64,000 bases of DNA, from positions 4,466,501 through 4,530,500 of the forward strand of contig NZ_CP019724.1 of the NCBI RefSeq assembly GCF_002005225.1. The letters run 5' to 3'. Shown here one piece after another: positions 45,284-53,660 of the stretch. Within the stretch, counting starts at the first letter, position 1. Each line of letters opens with the position of its first letter. The position numbers and the translations under genes are program-made. Below the pieces are notes generated by a model. That model did no database searches, was not told the DNA's origin, and saw nothing but the letters and a program-made list of their open reading frames with translations. The stretch is from Streptomyces pactum. GTDB taxonomy: Bacteria > Actinomycetota > Actinomycetes > Streptomycetales > Streptomycetaceae.

Positions 45284-45374
45284 GGAGGCGTCGCCTAGTC
45301 CGGTCTATGGCGCCGCACTGCTAATGCGGTTTGGGTTTTAAAGCCCATCGAGGGTTCAAATCCCTCCGCCTCCG
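45284..45374 (+). tRNA. tRNA-Ser(GCU)
   Basis: A 91-nt class II tRNA. Acceptor GGAGGCG/CGCCTCC with discriminator G45374, anticodon GCT (45320-45322) in loop CTGCTAA closed by CCGCA/TGCGG, T-arm GAGGG-TTCAAAT-CCCTC, and a long variable arm. CCA not encoded. Confidence 0.97.
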
Positions 45375-45381
45375 CACGGAT

Positions 45382-45418
45382 CATCGAAGCCCCGGCCCAA
45401 TGGGCCGGGGCTTCGATG
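45382..45418 (+). terminator. Terminator after tRNA-Ser(GCU)
   Basis: CATCGAAGCCCCGGCCCA (45382-45399) pairs with TGGGCCGGGGCTTCGATG (45401-45418), an 18-bp perfect inverted repeat with one central base; the hairpin would open a few pairs for the loop. Confidence 0.85.
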
Positions 45419-45611
45419 CTGTCCGGGTCTCTCCTGGCCTCTCCGGGCCTCGGGCCTCTCGGGGTCTCTACGAGCTCCATAGCTCGTTTCCGCAGGTCAC
45501 AAGGGGTGTGGCCAATGGATTTCACATGACGGCGGCAGTCATGTAATGTTCTTCCTGTCGCCGCGAGCGGGCCGAAAGGACCGGGAGCGGCGGTAAAACT
45601 GAAGAAGACAA

Positions 45612-45684
45612 GCACTCGTAGCTTAACGGATAGAGCATCTGACTACGGATCAGAAGGTTGCAGGTTCGAATCCTGCCGAGTGCA
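45612..45684 (+). tRNA. tRNA-Arg(ACG)
   Basis: A 73-nt tRNA. Acceptor GCACTCG/CGAGTGC with discriminator A45684, anticodon ACG (45645-45647) in loop CTACGGA closed by TCTGA/TCAGA, T-arm GCAGG-TTCGAAT-CCTGC. The wobble A is expected to become inosine. The sequence after it reads CAG, so CCA is not encoded. Confidence 0.97.
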
Positions 45685-45690
45685 CAGCAG

Positions 45691-45725
45691 CAGAGGCCCC
45701 GTCGAGATGATCGACGGGGCCTCTG
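45691..45725 (+). terminator. Terminator after tRNA-Arg(ACG)
   Basis: CAGAGGCCCCGTCGA (45691-45705) pairs perfectly with TCGACGGGGCCTCTG (45711-45725), a 15-bp stem with a 5-nt loop. Confidence 0.88.
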
Positions 45726-45845
45726 GCGTTCCACCGTCGGGGTGATCGCCGTTCGCAACTGTGTCTAGGGTGTGGCCATGTTGCGAGGACGCGTCTTCAT
45801 ATCCATCCGGATATCCATCCGGCCGAGCCTCGACGGAGGACGCCG

Positions 45846-47392
<1,547 letters not shown>

Positions 47393-47453
47393 GCGGGGGC
47401 GGGGTCGGGGCCGGGCACGGAGTAGCGGGGCGGGCGGCGGCGGGCCGGGATCG

Positions 47454-47813
47454 TCAGGTCCGCGCCGCGTCGTACGCCTCGCGGGCCTGCTCGACCGCCG
47501 CCATCCGCCGCTCCGTCCACCGGGCGAGGCCGCGGACCTGTTCGGCGGCCTCCCGGCCCAGGTCCGTGAGGGAGTAGTCCACGCGGGGCGGGATCACGGG
47601 CTTGGCCTCCCGCCGGACCAGGCCGTCGCGCTCCAGCGTCCGCAGGGTCTGGGCCAGCATCTTCTCGCTGACCGCGCCGATCTGGCGGCGCAGTTCGCTG
47701 AAGCGGTACGAACGGTCCAGCAGCGCGATCAGGGCCAGGGTGCCCCAGCGGCTGGTGACGTGTTTCATGACCAGGCGTTCCGGGCACATCGACTCGCTCA
47801 CCTTCATACGCAT
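47454..47813 (-). CDS. HxlR-family transcriptional regulator
   Basis: A 119-residue winged-helix regulator: SESMCPERLVMKHVTSRWGTLALIALLDRSYRFSELRRQIGAVSEKMLAQTLRTLERDGLVRREAKPVIPPRVDYSLTDLG is the full HxlR pattern. A Cys (MCPERL) lies in the redox-sensing position of HypR/YodB-like members, so a thiol or quinone signal is possible. The start ATG at 47811-47813 (MRMKV) was chosen; a second ATG is two codons later. A strong inverted repeat 8 nt upstream may be its operator. It diverges from a DUF2797 gene. Confidence 0.9.
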   Translation of the reverse strand: MRMKVSESMCPERLVMKHVTSRWGTLALIALLDRSYRFSELRRQIGAVSEKMLAQTLRTLERDGLVRREAKPVIPPRVDYSLTDLGREAAEQVRGLARWTERRMAAVEQAREAYDAART

Positions 47814-47820
47814 ACGGTAC

Positions 47821-47861
47821 GCCGGGGCGTGCACTGACTCAGAGTTAGTGCACGCCCCGGC
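47821..47861. promoter_or_regulatory. Long inverted repeat upstream of HxlR gene
   Basis: GCCGGGGCGTGCACT (47821-47835) and AGTGCACGCCCCGGC (47847-47861) are perfect inverted 15-mers with an 11-bp centre (GACTCAGAGTT). The inner ACTGACTC/AGAGTTAGT is a further near-palindrome of the ACT-N-ACT type bound by some HxlR proteins. It lies between the divergent starts. Confidence 0.65.
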
Positions 47862-47893
47862 GTTGTCAGTGGTGCCCTCTACTCTCGGGAGCG

Positions 47894-48775
47894 ATGGCAC
47901 AGGTGTGGAAGTGCTCGGGGCTGCGGTGGGCGGCGGACGGTCCCGTGCTGACATGGGTCGGGGGCCGGCGCAGTGCGCTGGCCAGGGGGAAGCGGGTGGC
48001 CTTCGGGGTCGCCGAGGGGGGTGTGCGGATTTGCGTGGGAGCGCGGGGGCACGCGTGCCCGGCCCGGGCCGGTGTGACGGGACGGAGTGCGGGGGCGCGG
48101 TGCGAGGAGTGCGCGCGGCTGGACCGGGCGCACTCCGTGGCCGCCGACACGATCGCGGACGATCCGCGGCCGTACCGCGTCTATCTGGCGTGGTTCGGGC
48201 CCGGGCTCGTCAAGGTGGGGATCACCGCACACGAGCGGGGAGCCGCCCGGCTGCTGGAGCAGGGAGCCGTCTGCTTCAGTTGGCTGGGCTGCGGGCCCCT
48301 GATGGCCGCACGCCGGACCGAGGAACTGCTGCGGGCCGCGCTGGGCGTGCCCGACCGGATCCCGTACGCCCACAAGCGCGCGGTGCGGGCCGGGTTGCCG
48401 GCGTCGGAGGCGGAGCGGACGGCCGAGATCGCGGAGTTGCACGCGCGGGCGGCGGCGCTCGGCGGCTGGCCGGAGTCGCTGACGCCGGAGCCGTTCCGGG
48501 GCGTGGACCACGCGGGCGTCTTCGGGATCGAGGGGGCGGGCCGTGGGCCGGCCGCCGTGGGGGAGGTCGCCGAGCTGGTGGCGGGCGGGGCGATCGGTGG
48601 GGAGCTGGTGGCGGCGGCCGGGCCGGATCTGCACCTGGCGACGGAGCGCGGGGTCGTCGTGCTGGACACGCGGCTGATGACGGGGTGGGAGCTGGTGTCC
48701 GCCGGGGGCGAGCCGTGCGCCGTGCCCGTGCGCGAACTCAAACGAGCGGCCGGAGTACAGGACGGGCTGTTCTGA
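47894..48775 (+). CDS. DUF2797-family protein
   Basis: A 293-residue soluble protein. It has several Cys in zinc-binding arrangement (WKCSGL, ICVGARGHACPARAG, RCEECARL), followed by YRVYLAWFGPGLVKVGIT, which resembles the GIY-YIG-like start of DUF2797. No catalytic role is known for the family. The ATG at 47894 has CTCTCGGGAGCG before it. The amidohydrolase gene begins 79 nt downstream on the same strand and may be co-transcribed. Confidence 0.85.
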   Translation: MAQVWKCSGLRWAADGPVLTWVGGRRSALARGKRVAFGVAEGGVRICVGARGHACPARAGVTGRSAGARCEECARLDRAHSVAADTIADDPRPYRVYLAWFGPGLVKVGITAHERGAARLLEQGAVCFSWLGCGPLMAARRTEELLRAALGVPDRIPYAHKRAVRAGLPASEAERTAEIAELHARAAALGGWPESLTPEPFRGVDHAGVFGIEGAGRGPAAVGEVAELVAGGAIGGELVAAAGPDLHLATERGVVVLDTRLMTGWELVSAGGEPCAVPVRELKRAAGVQDGLF

Positions 48776-48854
48776 CCTCACCTCTGGTCCCGGCCCCCGG
48801 CCCCCCGGCCCCCGCCCTCTTGTACACGGGCGCGTCGGGCGCGATCGTGGCCGC

Positions 48855-49769
48855 ATGAGTGATCACGAGGCCGGGCAGGTCCGCCGGTTCTGGGAGGGCC
48901 TCGGGCTGCCCGGACTGGTCGACGTGCACACGCACTTCATGCCCGAGCGGGTGCTGCGCAAGGTCTGGGGCTACTTCGATGCCCTCGGCCCGCTGACCGG
49001 TGGAGTGGAGTGGCCGATCACCTATCGGCGGGCGGAGGGCGAACGCGCGGCACTGCTGCGGGAGTTCGGGGTGCGCGCCTTCACGGCCATGCTGTACCCG
49101 CACAAGCCGGGCATGGCGAGGTGGCTGAACGGCTGGGCGGTGGACTTCGCCCGCCGGACCCCCGACTGCCTGCACACTTCCACCCTCTTCCCGGAGCCGG
49201 ACGTCGGGACGTACGTCCGCGAGGCGGTCGAGGCGGGGGCGCGGGTCTTCAAGGCGCATGTGCAGGTGGGGGCCTACGACCCGGCCGACGAACTGCTCGA
49301 CGCGGCGTGGGGTGTGCTCGCCGAGGCGGGGGTACCGGTCGTCATCCACTGCGGGTCCGGACCCGCGCCCGGCAAGCACACCGGACCCGAGCCGATCGCG
49401 CGGGTGCTGGCGCGGCACCCCCGGCTGCGGCTGGTCGTCGCGCACCTCGGGATGCCCGAGTACGAGGACTTCCTCGACCTCGCCGACCGGTACGGCGGGG
49501 TCCGGCTGGACACGACGATGGCGTTCACCGACTTCAGCGAGCGTCTCGCCCCCTTCCCCCGGCGGGCCCTGCCCCGGCTGGCCGGCCTCGGCGACCGCAT
49601 CCTGCTCGGATCGGACTTCCCCAACATCCCGTATCCCTACCTGCATCAGCTACGCGCGCTGGAGCGGCTGGAACTGGGGGACGCGTGGCTGCGAGGCGTG
49701 TGCCACGACAACGCGGCCCGGCTCTTCGGGCTGCCGGAGCACCGGCCGGAGCACCGGTCGGGGCACTGA
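48855..49769 (+). CDS. Amidohydrolase (ACMSD-like metal-dependent hydrolase)
   Basis: A 304-residue TIM-barrel amidohydrolase of the amidohydro_2 type. The HxH motif is VDVHTHFMPE, the barrel His residues are VVIHCGSG and VVAHLGMPEYE, and the catalytic Asp is in LLGSDFPNIPY. This is the pattern of decarboxylases and lactonases such as ACMSD. Substrate unknown. The ATG at 48855 is used without an obvious ribosome site; 48855 is close to the DUF2797 stop (79 nt). Confidence 0.87.
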   Translation: MSDHEAGQVRRFWEGLGLPGLVDVHTHFMPERVLRKVWGYFDALGPLTGGVEWPITYRRAEGERAALLREFGVRAFTAMLYPHKPGMARWLNGWAVDFARRTPDCLHTSTLFPEPDVGTYVREAVEAGARVFKAHVQVGAYDPADELLDAAWGVLAEAGVPVVIHCGSGPAPGKHTGPEPIARVLARHPRLRLVVAHLGMPEYEDFLDLADRYGGVRLDTTMAFTDFSERLAPFPRRALPRLAGLGDRILLGSDFPNIPYPYLHQLRALERLELGDAWLRGVCHDNAARLFGLPEHRPEHRSGH

Positions 49770-49865
49770 GAGAGCACCGGCCGGGGTACTGAGAGGCACC
49801 GGCCGCGGCTGCGGACCGGTGCCCGACTGGGCGTGGACGGGCTCAGGGCTCGGCGGCGAAGACGT

Positions 49866-49966
49866 GACGGGTGGTCCCTGACGGGTGGTCCCTGACGGGT
49901 GGTCCCTGAGAGGCCCCTGTGGGTTTCTCAGAGAAATCACAGCTTGGGGAAAGGGTGCTCTCAGAG
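49866..49966. promoter_or_regulatory. Direct repeats before the two-component operon
   Basis: Three exact 14-bp copies of GACGGGTGGTCCCT (49866-49907), then the palindrome TTTCTC-A-GAGAAA (49924-49936), and two direct copies of TCTCAGAG at 49926-49933 and 49959-49966, 33 bp apart (about three helical turns). The response regulator ATG is at 49988. Binding by that regulator is inferred. Confidence 0.55.
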
Positions 49967-49987
49967 CGCCCCGACATCGTGTCCGTT

Positions 49988-50725
49988 ATGACCACGACCT
50001 CGCCCCAGGGGCGCACCGAACTGCTGAGGCCGGACGGGAGCCCCGTCCGGGTGCTCGTAGTGGACGACGAGCTGTCCATCACGGAGCTGCTGTCCATGGC
50101 CCTGCGCTACGAGGGCTGGCAGATCCGCAGTGCCGGGGACGGGCACGGCGCCCTCCAGGCCGCGCGCGAGTTCCGGCCCGACGCCGTCGTGCTGGACATG
50201 ATGCTGCCCGACATGGACGGGCTGAGCGTGCTGGGGCGGCTGCGCCGGGACCTGCCGGACGTGCCGGTGCTGTTCCTGACCGCCAAGGACGCGGTCGAGG
50301 ACCGCATCGCCGGGCTGACCGCCGGCGGGGACGACTACGTCACCAAGCCGTTCAGCCTGGAGGAGGTCGTCGCCCGGCTGCGCGGCCTGATCCGGCGCAC
50401 CGGCGCCGCCGACCGGCGCTCCGAGTCCGTCCTCGTCGTCGGCGACCTCACCCTCGACGAGGACAGCCACGAGGTCACCCGGGGTGGCGACGGCATCCAC
50501 CTCACCGCGACCGAGTTCGAGCTGCTGCGCTTCCTGATGCGCAATCCGCGGCGCGTGCTGAGCAAGCCGCAGATCCTGGACCGCGTGTGGTCGTACGACT
50601 TCGGCGGGCAGGCCAACGTCGTCGAGCTGTACATCTCCTACCTGCGCCGGAAGATCGACGCCGGCCGTGAGCCGATGATCCACACCCGGCGCGGCGCCGG
50701 CTACCTGATCAAGCCCGCGGCATGA
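49988..50725 (+). CDS. OmpR-family response regulator
   Basis: A 245-residue regulator. Receiver (about 22-135): acidic pair VVDDE, phospho-Asp in VVLDMMLPDMDG, Thr in FLTAKD and Lys in VTKPF. Winged helix (about 150-240): LTATEFELLRFLMRNPRRVLSKPQILDRVW and RRKID...HTRRGAGYLIKP. The ATG at 49988 (MTTTSPQGRTELL) is preferred over the ATG at 49919, which lies inside the repeat region. The kinase gene overlaps its stop as ATGA, so the pair is co-translated. Confidence 0.93.
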   Translation: MTTTSPQGRTELLRPDGSPVRVLVVDDELSITELLSMALRYEGWQIRSAGDGHGALQAAREFRPDAVVLDMMLPDMDGLSVLGRLRRDLPDVPVLFLTAKDAVEDRIAGLTAGGDDYVTKPFSLEEVVARLRGLIRRTGAADRRSESVLVVGDLTLDEDSHEVTRGGDGIHLTATEFELLRFLMRNPRRVLSKPQILDRVWSYDFGGQANVVELYISYLRRKIDAGREPMIHTRRGAGYLIKPAA

Positions 50726-52272
50726 GCGGACGGCGACGACCGCGACCGCGGACCCTGCGGACGCGGCTCGTCGTCGCGTCGGTGGCGCTGATCGCGGTGG
50801 TGTGCGCGGTGATCGGGACGGTGACGACGGTGGCGTTGCGCTCGCACCTGTACGAACAGTTGGACGGGCAGGTGCACGAAGTCGTGAAGCGGGTGTCCGG
50901 GTTCGGGCCGCCGGGTGGACCGGGACCCGGGGGCGGGAGCCCGCAGCGGATGGACCTCGACGAGTTCGTCACGCACGGCGGTCCGCAGCCGCGCGACACG
51001 ATCGTCGCCGAGACTGAGGGCGGTGCCGTCGTCGACGCCAAGTACGGCAAGAAGGACGACGAGAGCACGGACCCCAGCAGGACGACGCCGGTCTCCCTCG
51101 ACGAGGCCCAGCGCACCGCGCTCGCCACCGTCGCCCGGGACGGCGACGCGCACACCGTCGAGATCCCCGGCCTCGGCGACTACCGCGTCGAGTACCGCGA
51201 CGGCTACTACGCCGGCCTCCCCACCTCCGACGTCGACGGCACCATCAACACCCTGATCCTCGTCGAGGCCAGCGTCACCGCCGCCGGCCTCATCGCCGCC
51301 TTTCTCGCCGGGGCCGTCATCGTCGGTGTCGCCACCCGCCCCCTGCGCAAGGTCGCCGCCACCGCCACCCGCGTCTCCGAACTGCCCCTGCACGCGGGCG
51401 AGGTGAACCTCGACGAACGGGTCCCGGAGTCCGAGTGCGACCCGCACACCGAGGTCGGCCGGGTCGGTGCGGCGCTCAACCGGATGCTGAACCACGTGCA
51501 CGGGGCGCTGCACGCACGGCAGGCGAGCGAGACGCGGGTCCGGCAGTTCGTCGCGGACGCCAGCCATGAGCTGCGCACGCCGCTCGCCTCCATCCGCGGG
51601 TACGCCGAACTCACCCGCCGGGGCCGGGAGCGGGTCGGCCCCGACACCCGGCACGCGCTGGGCCGTATCGAGTCCGAGGCCGGGCGGATGACGCTGCTGG
51701 TCGAGGACCTGCTGCTGCTCGCCCGCCTGGACGCCGGGCGGCCGTTGCAGTTCGGGCAGACCGATCTCCTGCCGCTCGTCGTGGACACCGTCAGCGACGC
51801 CCGCGCGGCCGGGCTCGACCACAACTGGCGCCTCGACCTGCCCGAGGAACCGGCGGTGGTGTCGGCGGACGCCGCCCGGCTCCAGCAGGTGCTGGTCAAC
51901 CTGCTGGGCAACGCCCGCAACCACACCCCGCCCGGTACGACCGTCACCGCGCGGGTGCGGTTCAGCGGGCCGTGGCTGTGCGTGGACGTCGAGGACAACG
52001 GCCCGGGCGTCCCGGCCGGGTTGCTGCCGCACGTCTTCGAACGGTTCGCGCGCGGCGACTCCGCGCGGTCCCGCGCCACCGGCTCGACGGGGCTCGGACT
52101 CGCCATCGTGCAGGCGGTGGCGACCGCGCACGGCGGTGCCGTGACCGTCGACAGCGTGCCGGGGCGCACGGTCTTCACGCTGCACCTGCCCGCGTTCCCG
52201 GCGCGCGGGAGCGGGCCACCGCACTCACAGGCACAGCACAGTCTCACCACACCGGCACGACAGGGGACTTGA
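50722..52272 (+). CDS. Sensor histidine kinase
   Basis: A 516-residue membrane sensor kinase. Two helices (about 14-36 and about 178-202) bracket an extracytoplasmic sensor that contains a Gly/Pro-rich loop and Lys/Asp-rich segments. HAMP follows, then the H-box DASHELRTPLASIRGYAE, the N-box LLGNARNHTPPG, G1 VEDNGPGV, and G2 TGSTGLGLAI. Its gene overlaps the response regulator gene. The glycosyltransferase genes 14 nt downstream suggest that the pair governs a surface polysaccharide or glycosylation process, but that is inference. Confidence 0.93.
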   Translation: MSGRRRPRPRTLRTRLVVASVALIAVVCAVIGTVTTVALRSHLYEQLDGQVHEVVKRVSGFGPPGGPGPGGGSPQRMDLDEFVTHGGPQPRDTIVAETEGGAVVDAKYGKKDDESTDPSRTTPVSLDEAQRTALATVARDGDAHTVEIPGLGDYRVEYRDGYYAGLPTSDVDGTINTLILVEASVTAAGLIAAFLAGAVIVGVATRPLRKVAATATRVSELPLHAGEVNLDERVPESECDPHTEVGRVGAALNRMLNHVHGALHARQASETRVRQFVADASHELRTPLASIRGYAELTRRGRERVGPDTRHALGRIESEAGRMTLLVEDLLLLARLDAGRPLQFGQTDLLPLVVDTVSDARAAGLDHNWRLDLPEEPAVVSADAARLQQVLVNLLGNARNHTPPGTTVTARVRFSGPWLCVDVEDNGPGVPAGLLPHVFERFARGDSARSRATGSTGLGLAIVQAVATAHGGAVTVDSVPGRTVFTLHLPAFPARGSGPPHSQAQHSLTTPARQGT

Positions 52273-52303
52273 GAAGAGTCGGTCCCATGCGAACCGACTC
52301 TTC
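52273..52303 (+). promoter_or_regulatory. Hairpin with the glycosyltransferase start codon in its loop
   Basis: GAAGAGTCGGT (52273-52283) and ACCGACTCTTC (52293-52303) form a perfect 11-bp stem. The 9-nt loop CCCATGCGA contains the start codon (52287-52289), and the only purine-rich ribosome site (GAGAAGAG, 52271-52278) is partly in the left arm. In RNA this would hide translation initiation of the glycosyltransferase. Confidence 0.6.
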
Positions 52304-53660
52304 CCCCGGCTCCCTGCCGGCGCGGGAGCATCTCCCGGCCGCAGGAGCCGGTACGCCTGTCCTGGACGTAGTGATCCCCGTCTACAACGAGGAGAAGGAC
52401 CTCAGGCCGTGCGTCCTGAGACTGCACGAGCACCTCACGCGGACGTTTCCGTACGCCTTCCGCATCACGGTCGCGGACAACGCCTCCACGGACGCCACCC
52501 CGCACATCGCCGCACGGCTGGCGGCGGAGGTCGCCGAGGTCACGTCCTTCCGGCTGGAGCAGAAGGGACGCGGCCGGGCACTGAGCACCGTCTGGTCGGC
52601 CTCCGACGCCCCCGTCCTGGCCTACATGGACGTCGACCTGTCCACCGACCTGAACGCCCTGCTGCCCCTGGTGGCGCCGCTGATATCCGGTCACTCGGAC
52701 CTCGCGATCGGCTCCCGGCTCGCCCGCAGCTCACGGGTGGTGCGCGGCGCCAAGCGGGAGTTCATCTCCCGCTCCTACAACCTCGTCCTGCGCGGCTCCC
52801 TCCAGGCCCGCTTCTCCGACGCCCAGTGCGGTTTCAAGGCGATCCGCCGGGACGTGGCCCGGGTGCTGCTGCCGCTGGTGGAGGACACCGGCTGGTTCTT
52901 CGACACCGAGATGCTGGTGCTCGCCGAACGCGCCGGGTGCCGGATCCACGAGGTGCCGGTCGACTGGGTCGACGACCCGGACTCGACCGTGCACATCGTG
53001 CGGACGGCGACCGACGACCTCAAGGGCGTGTGGCGGGTGGGCAAGGCCCTGACCACCGGTTCGCTGCCGCTGGACCGGCTGGCCCGGCCCTTCGGTGACG
53101 ACCCGCGCGACCGGGACCTGACCGGCGTGCCGCAGGGGCTGGCCCGGCAGCTCGTCGGCTTCTGCGTGGTCGGGGCCCTGTCCACCCTCTTCTACCTGCT
53201 GCTCTACAGCGGCTTCCGCGTCTTCGCCGGCGCGCAGCCCGCCAACGCGCTCGCCCTGCTGGTCTCGGCGGTCGCCAACACCGCCGCCAACCGGCGGATG
53301 ACCTTCGGGGTGCGGGGCCGGGGCGGCGCCGTGCGGCACCAGGCGCAGGGGCTGGTCGTCTTCGGTATCGGTCTGGCCCTGACCAGCGGCTCGCTCGCCG
53401 CCCTGGACGCGGCGAGCGCCGACCCCGACCACTCGACCGAGCTGGCGGTGCTGATCGTCGCCAACCTCGCGGCCACCGTGCTGCGCTTCCTGCTCTTCCG
53501 CGCCTGGGTCTTCCCGGACGCGCCGCCCACCGTGGACGCGCCGCCCACCGTGGACGCGCCCGGGCCTCGGCTCCCGCAGGCGTACCACGCCGGCGGCGAC
53601 GCCACGATGCGGCCGCAGCCGGTGCCCCACGCCGACACCGACTCGAGGGACCGACGATGA
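52287..53660 (+). CDS. GT2 glycosyltransferase with C-terminal GtrA domain
   Basis: A 457-residue protein. The first 240 residues are a GT-A family 2 domain: DVVIPVYNEEKDLRPC, ADNASTD, the DxD motif in YMDVDLSTDL, and QCGFKAIRRD, all typical of dolichyl/undecaprenyl phosphate-sugar synthases. Residues about 290-410 form a GtrA-type four-helix domain (VGFCVVGALSTLFYLLLYSG), which is thought to help lipid-linked sugars across the membrane. The tail is disordered. Its TGA overlaps the ATG of the next glycosyltransferase (ATGA). It probably makes a polyprenyl-phosphate sugar donor for the GT39 protein. Confidence 0.9.
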   Translation: MRTDSSPGSLPAREHLPAAGAGTPVLDVVIPVYNEEKDLRPCVLRLHEHLTRTFPYAFRITVADNASTDATPHIAARLAAEVAEVTSFRLEQKGRGRALSTVWSASDAPVLAYMDVDLSTDLNALLPLVAPLISGHSDLAIGSRLARSSRVVRGAKREFISRSYNLVLRGSLQARFSDAQCGFKAIRRDVARVLLPLVEDTGWFFDTEMLVLAERAGCRIHEVPVDWVDDPDSTVHIVRTATDDLKGVWRVGKALTTGSLPLDRLARPFGDDPRDRDLTGVPQGLARQLVGFCVVGALSTLFYLLLYSGFRVFAGAQPANALALLVSAVANTAANRRMTFGVRGRGGAVRHQAQGLVVFGIGLALTSGSLAALDAASADPDHSTELAVLIVANLAATVLRFLLFRAWVFPDAPPTVDAPPTVDAPGPRLPQAYHAGGDATMRPQPVPHADTDSRDRR

